DNA of 8,750 nucleotides from an uncultured Clostridia bacterium. GTDB taxonomy: Bacteria > Bacillota_A > Clostridia > Oscillospirales > Oscillospiraceae. Below the pieces are notes generated by a model that did no database searches, was not told the DNA's origin, and saw only the letters and a list, made by a program, of their open reading frames with translations. The position numbers and the translations under genes were made by a program. The stretch lies in assembly GCA_947166955.1 (NCBI GenBank), contig CAMVGI010000039.1:1-8750 (forward strand), written 5' to 3'. This document shows, in pieces, positions 1 through 6,795 of this stretch (positions within the stretch are counted from its first letter, which is position 1; each line of letters begins with the position of its first letter).

Positions 1-1
1 G

Positions 2-379
2 CAGCTCGGCACGCCGGACATGAAGCTGCCCATCCGTTACGCGATGACGTATCCCAACCGTGCGCCGTCGCCCGCGGAGCCGCTCAATCTGCTGTCCTGT
101 CCGCCGCTGACGTTTGCGCGGCCCGACGAAAAGACGTTTCGCTGCTTTGCCATCGCGCGGGAGTGCGCGAAGCGGGGCGGCACGTCCTGCGCGGTGATGA
201 ACGGCGCGAACGAGGCCGCCGTCGGCGCGTTTTTGGAGGAGAGGATCGGCTTTCATGATATTCCCGCGCTGGTGGAAACGGCACTGTCCGAGGTCGAACA
301 GGTATCAAATCCGACGCTTGCGGATATTCTGGAAGCGGACGGTCAGGCACGCGCGAGCGTGAAAAAGCACATGACGTAG
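2..379 (+). CDS. dxr: 1-deoxy-D-xylulose 5-phosphate reductoisomerase, C-terminal part
   Basis: This is the last 125 codons of DXP reductoisomerase. The gene begins before the window and the frame is open from base 2. The enzyme converts DXP to 2-C-methyl-D-erythritol 4-phosphate with NADPH and a divalent metal, the first committed step of the cytosolic MEP isoprenoid pathway. The visible family signatures are QLGTPDMKLPIRYAMTYP at the very start, and NGANEAAVGAFL followed by IGFHDIP, matching the family's NAANE-containing C-terminal helical domain. The catalytic metal and NADPH sites lie upstream and cannot be judged. The TAG stop at 377-379 is followed after 11 bases by rseP, so the two are probably co-transcribed, as in many Firmicutes. 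Identification is firm from the conserved C-terminal motifs and from the neighbours. Confidence 0.95.
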   Translation, partial: QLGTPDMKLPIRYAMTYPNRAPSPAEPLNLLSCPPLTFARPDEKTFRCFAIARECAKRGGTSCAVMNGANEAAVGAFLEERIGFHDIPALVETALSEVEQVSNPTLADILEADGQARASVKKHMT

Positions 380-390
380 CAGAGGTTTCT

Positions 391-1455
391 ATGGTTTATA
401 TTCTCATTGCAATTCTGATTTTCGGCGTTCTCATCGGTATCCACGAGTGGGGGCATTTCATCGCGGCGAAGGCGTGCGGCGTGCGCGTGAACGAGTTTTC
501 CATCGGCATGGGCCCGCTTCTCGCGCAGAAGAAAAAAGGCGAAACGGACTACTCGCTCCGCCTTCTGCCCATCGGCGGTTATTGTGCCATGGAGGGCGAG
601 GACGAAACTTCCGACGACCCGCGCGCGCTGAACCGGCAGGGCTTTTGGAAACAGTTTGTTATTTTTGTCGCGGGCGCGGCGATGAATTTCCTCATCGGCT
701 TTGTGATCCTGCTGTGCCTGTACGCCACCGCGGCGGGGTTTTACACCAACGAGATCGTCGAGGTTGCCGACGGCTCCGTCAACGCGGGGCCGGACGGCAT
801 TATGGTCGGCGACGTGATCTATAAGGTCAACGGCGAGCGCATCTATATCCGCAGCGACGTATCCACCATCCTTGAGTACAAGTCCCGCGGCGATACGATG
901 GAGATGGTCGTGCTCCGCGACGGGAAAAAGCTTGCGCGCACGCTGCAAAAGCAGACCTTTACCACGGAGGACGGACAGGAGTATCGGGCCTACGGCTTTT
1001 CCTACGGCAGCGTCGTCGAGGCGACGCCGCTGCTCAAGGTGAAATATGCGTGGTATAATGCGCTCGACTACGTGCGGCTCGTCCGGCTGAGCCTGCAAAT
1101 GCTCATCACCGGCGCGGCGGGCGTGAAGGACCTGAGCGGACCGGTCGGCATCGTATCGACGATCTCGGAAATGGGGCAGGAGACCGAAGCGGCGGAGGGC
1201 TTTGCCGCGGCGCTGGAGAACGTGTTCTTTTTCGGCGCGCTCATCGCGGTCAACCTCGCGGTGATGAATCTGCTCCCACTGCCCGCGCTCGACGGCGGCA
1301 AGGTGCTGATTTTGATCGTGGACGAGATTGCCATGCTGCTGTTCAAAAAGAAGATCCCACAGAAGTTCGAGACGGTCATCAACGCCGCGGGTTTCGTCCT
1401 TTTGATGGGGCTGATGCTTTTCGTAACGTTCAACGATGTGAGGAAGCTGTTGTAA
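391..1455 (+). CDS. rseP: RseP-like membrane site-2 zinc metalloprotease (M50)
   Basis: This 354-residue protein belongs to the M50 intramembrane protease family (RseP/RasP/MmpA), which cuts membrane-anchored anti-sigma factors and remnant signal peptides inside the membrane. The zinc motif HEWGH is at residues 18-22 in the first membrane helix. The second catalytic motif, LLPLPALDGG, is at about 294-303 with the metal-binding Asp at 301. Hydrophobic segments sit near residues 1-25, 87-118, 277-300 and 330-350. A single PDZ domain (about 119-190) includes the segment GIMVGDVIYKVNGE. Length and layout suit the Gram-positive form with one PDZ, whereas E. coli RseP has two. The ATG is preceded by the SD-like AGAGG at 381-385. 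It lies between dxr and ispG in a probable operon. The substrate cannot be told from this window. Confidence 0.95.
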   Translation: MVYILIAILIFGVLIGIHEWGHFIAAKACGVRVNEFSIGMGPLLAQKKKGETDYSLRLLPIGGYCAMEGEDETSDDPRALNRQGFWKQFVIFVAGAAMNFLIGFVILLCLYATAAGFYTNEIVEVADGSVNAGPDGIMVGDVIYKVNGERIYIRSDVSTILEYKSRGDTMEMVVLRDGKKLARTLQKQTFTTEDGQEYRAYGFSYGSVVEATPLLKVKYAWYNALDYVRLVRLSLQMLITGAAGVKDLSGPVGIVSTISEMGQETEAAEGFAAALENVFFFGALIAVNLAVMNLLPLPALDGGKVLILIVDEIAMLLFKKKIPQKFETVINAAGFVLLMGLMLFVTFNDVRKLL

Positions 1456-1464
1456 GGAGCGGTT

Positions 1465-2502
1465 ATGAGCAAACAAATCACGGTCGGGGGCGTCGCCGTC
1501 GGCGGCGGCGCGCCGGTCAGCATCCAATCCATGTGCAATACGCGCACCGAGGACGCGAAAGCGACGATCCGCCAGATCCACGCGCTGGAGGAGGCGGGCT
1601 GCGAGATCGTCCGCGTTACGGTGCCGAATATGGAAGCGGCGCGCGCGCTGAGCGAGATCAGGGAAAACATCCGCATCCCGCTCGTGGCGGACATCCATTT
1701 CGACTATCGCCTCGCGGTGGAGGCGGCGGCGCGCGGGGCGGACAAGATCCGCATCAACCCCGGAAACATCGGAGGCGAGGAGAACGTACGCGCCGTGGTG
1801 GACGCCTGCCGCGCGCATCATGTGCCGATCCGCATCGGCGTTAACGGCGGGTCGCTCGAAAAGGAATTGCTTGCGAAATACGGCCGTGTGACGCCCGAGG
1901 CGCTGGTCGAGAGCGCGCTGGGCCATATCCGGCTGTTGGAGGAATACGATTTTACCGACATCTGCGTGAGCGTCAAGTCGAGCGACGTGCCGCTGAACAT
2001 CAAGGCGTACCGCCTGCTGCGCGAGACGGTGGACTATCCGCTCCACCTCGGTGTGACCGAGGCGGGAACGCCGTCGATGGGGCTTGTCAAGTCCGCCGTG
2101 GGCATCGGAAGCCTTTTGTGCGACGGCATCGGCGACACGATCCGCGTGTCCTTGACCGCGGACCCGGTGGAGGAGGTCTACGCCGCCAAGCGCATTTTGC
2201 AGGCGTGCGGATTGCGCAGCTCCGGCGTGAACCTCATTTCCTGTCCGACCTGCGGGCGCACGTCGTACAATATGATTCCGCTGGTGGAGGAGTTGGAGCG
2301 CAGATTGGAGCATTGCGGCAAGCATATTACGGTCGCGGTCATGGGCTGCATCGTCAACGGCCCAGGCGAGGCGAGCGCCGCGGACATCGGCGTTGCCGGC
2401 GGAAAGGGCGAGGGGCTGATTTTCCGCCATGGCGAGGTGCTGCGCAAGGTGCCGGAGGCGCAGCTCGTGGAGGCACTGATGGACGAGATCGAGAAATTGT
2501 GA
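1465..2502 (+). CDS. ispG: 4-hydroxy-3-methylbut-2-en-1-yl diphosphate synthase (IspG/GcpE)
   Basis: This complete 345-residue enzyme carries out the penultimate step of the MEP pathway, reductive ring-opening of methylerythritol 2,4-cyclodiphosphate to HMBPP. It uses a [4Fe-4S] cluster and a flavodoxin or ferredoxin donor. The N-terminal TIM-barrel part begins with the typical VGGVAVGGGAPVSIQSM and continues through LVADIHFDYRLA, KIRINPGNIG and VRIGVNGGSLE-like segments. The cluster ligands are visible: Cys260 and Cys263 in SCPTCGRTSYN, and Cys295 and Glu302 in GCIVNGPGEA. Their spacing equals that of E. coli Cys270, Cys273, Cys305 and Glu312. The ATG has a strong AAGGAG at 1454-1459 that overlaps the rseP stop, so translation is probably coupled. 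It lacks the inserted domain of plant and some other forms. Nothing is missing or odd. Confidence 0.97.
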   Translation: MSKQITVGGVAVGGGAPVSIQSMCNTRTEDAKATIRQIHALEEAGCEIVRVTVPNMEAARALSEIRENIRIPLVADIHFDYRLAVEAAARGADKIRINPGNIGGEENVRAVVDACRAHHVPIRIGVNGGSLEKELLAKYGRVTPEALVESALGHIRLLEEYDFTDICVSVKSSDVPLNIKAYRLLRETVDYPLHLGVTEAGTPSMGLVKSAVGIGSLLCDGIGDTIRVSLTADPVEEVYAAKRILQACGLRSSGVNLISCPTCGRTSYNMIPLVEELERRLEHCGKHITVAVMGCIVNGPGEASAADIGVAGGKGEGLIFRHGEVLRKVPEAQLVEALMDEIEKL

Positions 2503-2516
2503 GATAAGGATATATT

Positions 2517-3674
2517 ATGCCCGAAAGAAAACTGTTTTTTGAATTATTCAGCGACTTTTCACCGGATTTTACCCTGCGTCGGCATTTAAACGACGCGGTG
2601 GTGACCAATATGGTGCTTGAGGCGGAGAAGCGTGCGCTGACGCTCGAGCTGGAGACGGAGGAAGACTTCCCAGACGCGGCCTGCGCCGCGGTCGAGCAGC
2701 TCCTTGCGGAGCGTTACGAGCTTTCCGCCGTGAAGATACATACCCGCGTCGCGCCACCCAAGGCGGAGAACGGCAAGAACGCGGAGAAAAAGCCCAAGGC
2801 GAAGCCCAAGCGCATCATGGGCGAGGAGATCAAGGGAAAGATCACGCCGATGCGCGAGCTTTCCGCGACCATGGGACGCGTCGTTGTCGAGGGTATGGTC
2901 TTCAAGATCGACACCCGCGAGACCAGACGCTCCGGCTGGATCTTGCTGATCGAAATTACGGATTTTGCCGGCTCCGTCGTCGTACGCCTCATTCTGCAGG
3001 AGCGCGAGCTCAAGACCATGCTTGAGCGCATCAAGGAGGGAATGTGGCTGCGCGTGGCGGGCAAGATGGAGCTGACCTATGACGGCAGGGACATCCAGCT
3101 CAGCCCCTATTGCATCAGCGAGGTGCAGCACGAAGCCCGCAGGGACGATGCGCAGGAGAAGCGCGTGGAGCTGCATCTGCACACGAAGATGTCCAACATG
3201 GACGCGCTGACCGACACCAAGGGCGTCGTCAAGCTTGCCGCTTCGTGGGGGATGCCCGCCATCGCCATCACCGACCACGGCGTGGTGCAGGCATTTCCGG
3301 ATGCCTGGAAAGCAGCGGGGGATAAAATAAAAATACTTTACGGCTGCGAGGGTTATTATGTAAACAATTTGGACGACCGGATCGCCGTCCACGGGACGCA
3401 GGACGCCTCATTTTCCGACGAGATCGTCTGCTTTGACATTGAAACGACAGGCTTGAACGTTGCGCAGGAGGCGATCACCGAGATCGGCGCGGTGCTGATG
3501 CGCGGCGGCGAGATCGTCGATACGTTCCAGACCTTTGTCGATCCCGAGCGGCGCCTGTCGCCGGAGATCGTGGGACGCGATGCTTGCCGGCGCGCCGAAG
3601 CTGGCGGACGCGCTGCGCGCGTTCCTCGACTTTGCGGGCGGCCGCATTTTGGCGGCGCACAACGCGGAATTTGA
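2517..3674 (+). CDS. polC: PolC-type DNA polymerase III alpha, N-terminal part up to the frame break
   Basis: This is the first part of the replicative polymerase of low-GC-type Gram-positive bacteria. It is opened by an ATG with AAGGA at 2506-2510, 14 bases after ispG. In order come a short N-terminal domain, a Lys/Pro-rich linker (about residues 84-100), an OB-fold (about 105-210) and the first half of the PHP domain. PHP motifs are HLHT with His220 and His222, TDH at 252-254, and Glu278. Next comes the start of the DEDDh proofreading exonuclease, with motif I DIETTG (Asp307, Glu309). True PolC sequence ends at Val352 (3570-3572). The following 33 residues to the TGA at 3672-3674 are an out-of-frame tail. 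The PHP start is near residue 217, against roughly 330 in Bacillus from memory, so the N-terminal region is short. A patch around 3318-3375 is AT-rich with rare-looking ATA codons. Alone, this 385-residue product has no polymerase domain. Confidence 0.92.
   Translation: MPERKLFFELFSDFSPDFTLRRHLNDAVVTNMVLEAEKRALTLELETEEDFPDAACAAVEQLLAERYELSAVKIHTRVAPPKAENGKNAEKKPKAKPKRIMGEEIKGKITPMRELSATMGRVVVEGMVFKIDTRETRRSGWILLIEITDFAGSVVVRLILQERELKTMLERIKEGMWLRVAGKMELTYDGRDIQLSPYCISEVQHEARRDDAQEKRVELHLHTKMSNMDALTDTKGVVKLAASWGMPAIAITDHGVVQAFPDAWKAAGDKIKILYGCEGYYVNNLDDRIAVHGTQDASFSDEIVCFDIETTGLNVAQEAITEIGAVLMRGGEIVDTFQTFVDPERRLSPEIVGRDACRRAEAGGRAARVPRLCGRPHFGGAQRGI
3570..3576 (+). other. Frame break in polC: about 17 nucleotides missing
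   Basis: The upstream frame reads FVDPERRLSPEIV and ends with the Val codon at 3570-3572. The downstream frame resumes as DAMLAGAPKLADALRAF from the Asp codon at 3574. PolC and DnaQ-like exonucleases normally have about six residues here of the form xLTGIT between the V and the D. One base remains where eighteen are expected, so a 17-nucleotide loss explains both the missing motif and the +1 shift. A simple one-base indel would not remove the motif. Whether the loss is biological or an assembly or consensus error cannot be told from the sequence. Confidence 0.85.
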
Positions 3675-6495
3675 CATCGGCTTCATCCGCGCGGGCTGCA
3701 AAAAGTGCGGCATCCCGTTCGAGCCGACCTATCTCGATTCTCTCATCTTTGCGCAGAACCTCCTGCCGGAACTCAAAAACCACAAGCTGGACGTGGTCGC
3801 GGAGGCGTTGAAGCTGCCCGCGTTCAACCACCACCGCGCGAGCGACGACGCGATCCCCGTGGCGCAGATGCTCTCGAAGTTCTTTCCCATGCTGGAAGCG
3901 CGCGGCGTGACGCGCATTCAGCAGGTCAACGGCGAGATGTTAAAGCTGCGCCCGCAGGGGAGCCGGTCAAACCGTTACCCGAAGCACATCATCCTCCTTG
4001 CCCAGAACAAGACGGGCCTTAAAAACCTCTACCAGCTCATTTCCGCGTCGTTTTTGAAGTATTATCACCGCAACCCCATCATCCCCAAGACCGAGCTGAT
4101 CGCGCACCGCGAGGGGCTGATCATCGGCTCGGCGTGCGAGGCGGGCGAGCTGTTTCAGGCGGTCGCCGACCACAAGGATTGGGACGAGCTCAAGCGTATC
4201 GCATCGTTCTATGACTACCTCGAAATCCAGCCGCTTTGCAACAACCGCTTCATGGTGCGCAAGGGCAAGGTGCGCTCGGACGAGGATCTCAAGGAATTCA
4301 ACCGCACGATCGTGCGTCTCGGCGAGGAGCTTGGAAAGCCCGTCGTCGCGACCGGAGACGTGCATTTTCAGGAGCCGGAGGACGAGGAGTACCGCCACAT
4401 CATCCTCGCGAGCAAGAAATTCGAGGACGCGAATGCGCCTCTGCCGCTCTACTTCCGCACGACGGACGAAATGCTCCGGGAATTCGACTATCTCGGCAAG
4501 GAAAAGGCGTACGAGGTCGTCGTAACGAACACGCGGATGATCGCGGACATGGTGGAGAACATCGAGCTGCTGCCCAAGGGCAAGCTGTTCCCGCCGCGCC
4601 TTGAAAACTCCGAGGAAGACCTCAACCGCATGGTGTGGGAGAAGGCGCACGCGCTCTACGGCGAAGAACTGCCCGAGCTGATCGAGAAACGCCTCAAGGT
4701 TGAACTCGATTCCATCCTCGGCAAGTACGACGTCGTTTACATGAGCGCGCAGAAGCTGGTGCAGCGCTCGCTCGAAAACGGCTACCTTGTCGGCTCGCGA
4801 GGGAGCGTAGGCTCGTCGCTGGTCGCCTACATGGCGGGCATCACCGAGGTCAACTCGCTCCCGCCGCACTATCGCTGCCCCAAGTGCAAAAACGTCGAGT
4901 TCGTCACCGACGGCAGCTACGGCTGCGGCGCGGACATGCCGGACAAGGTCTGCCCCAAGTGCGGCGAAAAGTACGTAAAAGACGGCTTCGACATCCCGTT
5001 CGAGACGTTCCTCGGCTACGGCGGCGGCAAGGTGCCGGATATCGACCTGAACTTCTCGGGCGAGTACCAATCCCGCGCGCATCAGCACGCCATCGAGATG
5101 TTCGGCAAGACGCAGGTGTTCCGCGCGGGCACGATCGGCACGCTCGCGGAGAAGACCGCCTACGGCATGGTGAAGAAGTATCTGGAGGAGAACGGGCGCG
5201 AGGCGGGCGGAGCCGAGATCGACCGCCTGACGGTGGGCTGCGTCGGCGTGCGGCGCACGACGGGGCAGCACCCGGGCGGCCTCGTGGTCGTACCGGACGA
5301 CTTGGACGTGGAGGATTTCTGCCCCGTGCAGCATCCCGCGGACGACCCCGAGAGCGACATCATCACGACGCATTTCGAGTATCACTGCATGGAGGACAAC
5401 CTCCTAAAGCTCGACATGCTCGGCCACGATGACCCCACGATGATCCGCATGCTCGAAAATCTTACCGGCGTCAACGCAAGGCAGATCCCGCTCGACGACC
5501 CCGACACGCTGAGCCTGTTCACCTCGTCGAAGGCGCTCGGCTTTGAGAACGACGATCTGCTCGGCCCCACGGGCGCGGTGGCGATCCCCGAGTTCAACAC
5601 GCGCTTCACGCGACAGATGCTCGTCGACACGCAGCCGAAGGACTTCAATACGCTCCTGCGCCTTTCGGGCTTTTCCCACGGCACGGACGTGTGGCTCGGT
5701 AACGCGAAGGACCTCATTTTGAGCGGTACGGCGAGCGTTCTGGAGACGGTCGGGTGCCGCGACGACATCATGCTCTACCTCATTTCCAAGGGTCTTGAGC
5801 CGAAAATGAGCTTCAAGATCATGGAGTCCGTCCGCAAGGGCAAGGTCAAGAAGAACGGCTTTGAGGACGGCTGGGTGGACGCGATGCATGACCACGACGT
5901 GCCGGAGTGGTATATCGACTCGCTCTCGAAGATCGGCTACCTGTTCCCGAAGGCACACGCGGTCGCGTACGTGATGATGGCGTTTCGCATCGCGTGGTTC
6001 AAGGTGCACGAGCCGCTGGCGTTCTACGCGACGTTCTTCTCGGTGCGCGCGAAGGCGTTCGACGCGCAGGAGTGCTGCTTCCCGAATGCGGCGGAGGGCG
6101 CGGAGAAGACCAAGCGCCGCATCCGCGAGATCGAGGAGAAGAAGAACAAGAAGGAGACCACCGCCGTCGAGGAGGACCTGATGACGACGCTGGAGGTCTG
6201 CTATGAGTTCTATCTGCGCGGCTTCCACTTCGACAACATCGACATCTTTAAATCCGACGCGACGAAGTTCCTCATCACCGAAAACGGTCTGCTCCCGCCG
6301 TTTACGAGCGTGCGCGGGCTTGGCGAGGCCGCGGCGCAGGACACGGTCGAGAAGCGCGTGGGGAAGGACTTCATCTCCATCGAGGAGTTTGCCATGACCT
6401 GCAACAAGCTCTCGAAAACGCACATCGAGCAGCTTCGTGCGCTGGGCGCGTTTGCGGGCATGAGCGAGACGAGCCAGATCTCGCTGTTCGGATAA
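3574..6495 (+). CDS. polC: PolC-type DNA polymerase III alpha, C-terminal part (exonuclease remainder, PHP second half, polymerase core)
   Basis: This continues polC in the +1 frame from the Asp codon at 3574, giving 973 residues to a TAA at 6493-6495. Counting from 3574, exonuclease motif II is HNAEFD (29-34) and motif III is HRASDD with His87 and Asp92, so the DEDDh set is completed across the break. The second half of PHP follows, then the polymerase core. A zinc site has Cys435, Cys438, Cys460 and Cys463. The catalytic PDIDLNFSG has Asp489 and Asp491. Fingers motifs include RAGTIGTLAEKTAYG, TTGQHPGG, LLRLSGFSHGTDVW and PKAHAVAYVMMAFR. No convincing ribosome binding site precedes an internal start (ATG at 3580, TTG at 3535), so I do not think this is a separate gene. 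With about 17 bases restored, the whole protein would be about 1331 residues, against about 1437 in B. subtilis from memory. Confidence 0.92.
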   Translation, partial: DAMLAGAPKLADALRAFLDFAGGRILAAHNAEFDIGFIRAGCKKCGIPFEPTYLDSLIFAQNLLPELKNHKLDVVAEALKLPAFNHHRASDDAIPVAQMLSKFFPMLEARGVTRIQQVNGEMLKLRPQGSRSNRYPKHIILLAQNKTGLKNLYQLISASFLKYYHRNPIIPKTELIAHREGLIIGSACEAGELFQAVADHKDWDELKRIASFYDYLEIQPLCNNRFMVRKGKVRSDEDLKEFNRTIVRLGEELGKPVVATGDVHFQEPEDEEYRHIILASKKFEDANAPLPLYFRTTDEMLREFDYLGKEKAYEVVVTNTRMIADMVENIELLPKGKLFPPRLENSEEDLNRMVWEKAHALYGEELPELIEKRLKVELDSILGKYDVVYMSAQKLVQRSLENGYLVGSRGSVGSSLVAYMAGITEVNSLPPHYRCPKCKNVEFVTDGSYGCGADMPDKVCPKCGEKYVKDGFDIPFETFLGYGGGKVPDIDLNFSGEYQSRAHQHAIEMFGKTQVFRAGTIGTLAEKTAYGMVKKYLEENGREAGGAEIDRLTVGCVGVRRTTGQHPGGLVVVPDDLDVEDFCPVQHPADDPESDIITTHFEYHCMEDNLLKLDMLGHDDPTMIRMLENLTGVNARQIPLDDPDTLSLFTSSKALGFENDDLLGPTGAVAIPEFNTRFTRQMLVDTQPKDFNTLLRLSGFSHGTDVWLGNAKDLILSGTASVLETVGCRDDIMLYLISKGLEPKMSFKIMESVRKGKVKKNGFEDGWVDAMHDHDVPEWYIDSLSKIGYLFPKAHAVAYVMMAFRIAWFKVHEPLAFYATFFSVRAKAFDAQECCFPNAAEGAEKTKRRIREIEEKKNKKETTAVEEDLMTTLEVCYEFYLRGFHFDNIDIFKSDATKFLITENGLLPPFTSVRGLGEAAAQDTVEKRVGKDFISIEEFAMTCNKLSKTHIEQLRALGAFAGMSETSQISLFG

Positions 6496-6529
6496 GCGTT
6501 TCTGAAAAGAGCTTTTGTTTCTGAACCCA

Positions 6530-6585
6530 TTTCTCTCTTTCTCTTGCGAAAGAGAAAAACGGTTTCAGACTGCCAAAGAGAGAAA
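6530..6585. repeat. Nested inverted repeat downstream of polC
   Basis: TTTCTCTCTTT at 6530-6540 is the exact reverse complement of AAAGAGAGAAA at 6575-6585 (11 bp). Within and overlapping it, positions 6538-6557 form a perfect 8-bp hairpin (TTTCTCTT/AAGAGAAA) closed by the loop GCGA, a GNRA-type tetraloop. The left arm of the long repeat shares bases 6538-6540 with the small hairpin, so the two foldings compete for those bases. Further out, TCTGAA with CC (6520-6527) can pair with GG and TTCAGA (6561-6569) with a bulge. I see the pairing directly. Any function is inference. Confidence 0.6.
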
Positions 6586-6597
6586 GCCGCTTTTTGG
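6573..6597 (+). terminator. Possible transcription terminator of the polC operon
   Basis: CCAAA (6573-6577) can pair with TTTGG (6593-6597), and inside it AAAGC (6583-6587) can pair with GCTTT (6589-6593). The run TTTTT at 6591-6595 also follows the longer inverted repeat at 6530-6585. This is where a terminator for the dxr-rseP-ispG-polC run would be expected, 78 bases after the polC stop. The stems are weak and the T-run is short and partly within the stem, so this is a tentative call. The two possible structures share bases 6575-6585 and are mutually exclusive. Confidence 0.25.
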
Positions 6598-6609
6598 ACG
6601 CTGCGCTTT

Positions 6610-6626
6610 GCGCCTTCTTCCGGCGC
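6610..6626. repeat. Short GC hairpin in the spacer
   Basis: GCGCC at 6610-6614 pairs with GGCGC at 6622-6626 across a 7-base loop. It is flanked by the two direct copies of GCGCTTTG. The stem is short and might be chance in GC-rich DNA, but it sits in the middle of the repeat-rich spacer. Confidence 0.35.
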
Positions 6627-6681
6627 GCTTTGCCGATACGGCCTGCCTCGCGTTCCGCTGGCGCTGCGTTTCATATTTCGG

Positions 6682-6711
6682 AGGCGCGCTGCCTCGTCTG
6701 GAAGCGCGCCT
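6682..6711. repeat. Perfect 9-bp GC-rich hairpin in the spacer
   Basis: AGGCGCGCT at 6682-6690 is the exact reverse complement of AGCGCGCCT at 6703-6711, with a 12-base loop. The run GTTTTAC follows at 6713-6719, so the structure could act as a weak terminator or transcript-stabilising stem. It is the strongest GC hairpin of the spacer. It could equally be one arm of an interspersed repeat. Confidence 0.5.
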
Positions 6712-6728
6712 GCGTTTTACCTGCAAGA

Positions 6729-6744
6729 GCACCGAAATAGGTGC
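6729..6744. repeat. Small hairpin in the leader of the HTH gene
   Basis: GCACC at 6729-6733 pairs with GGTGC at 6740-6744 around a 6-base loop. It lies about 50 bases upstream of the HTH start codon. The stem is short and no function can be assigned. Confidence 0.3.
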
Positions 6745-6775
6745 GTTTGACCTGATGTATGAACCCGTTTGGTAA

Positions 6776-6789
6776 CATCCATATGGGTG
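6776..6789 (+). promoter_or_regulatory. Imperfect palindrome over the HTH ribosome binding site, possible operator
   Basis: The 14 bases CATCCATATGGGTG are a palindrome with a perfect CCATATGG core and one mismatched pair. The right half overlaps the Shine-Dalgarno-like GGGTGA (6785-6790) of the HTH gene, whose ATG follows five bases later at 6796. XRE-family proteins often bind short palindromes in their own leader, so this is a candidate autoregulatory operator. The same symmetry would form only a weak RNA stem. The link is inferred from position and symmetry. Confidence 0.3.
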
Positions 6790-6795
6790 ATAAAC

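Larger units (their letters stand above)
6496..6795. other. Non-coding spacer with multiple inverted and direct repeats
   Basis: This 300-base stretch between polC and the HTH gene has no convincing coding sequence. The short open frames through it lack family motifs and good ribosome binding sites. It begins with a pyrimidine/purine-rich part (about 6496-6590) containing two copies of GTTTCTGAA (6498-6506 and 6517-6525) and nested inverted repeats. A GC-rich part (about 6590-6715) follows, built of GCGC-containing units, including two copies of GCGCTTTG (6603-6610 and 6625-6632) and several hairpins. A more AT-balanced leader (about 6716-6795) runs up to the HTH gene. The density of symmetric elements suggests an interspersed repeat or a strongly structured transcript end rather than a decayed gene. 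No clear insertion-sequence ends or target-site duplications are seen. Confidence 0.6.

Noticed and set aside
343..2430. A 695-codon open frame on the - strand opposite rseP and ispG.
   Set aside because: It lies opposite two well-identified genes and its translation is low-complexity, rich in Arg, His, Ala and Asp, as expected from the complement of GC-rich codons. It shows no family motif.
3570..3580. Programmed ribosomal frameshifting as an explanation for the polC frame change.
   Set aside because: There is no slippery heptamer at the junction, and frameshifting would not explain the missing conserved LTGIT-type residues.
3967..6423. Long - strand open frames opposite polC (3967-5385 and 5404-6423).
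   Set aside because: These are antisense shadows of conserved PolC sequence with the same biased, motif-free composition.
6515..6775. Open frames of 68 to 86 codons in the spacer after polC.
   Set aside because: They run through the hairpins, lack good ribosome binding sites, and translate to compositionally odd peptides with no known motif.
6747..6778. A possible promoter for the HTH gene, TTGACC at 6747-6752 with TAACAT at 6773-6778.
   Set aside because: The 20-base spacing is too long and the -10 match is poor, although TG precedes it as in extended -10 elements. No better pair was found, so no promoter is called.
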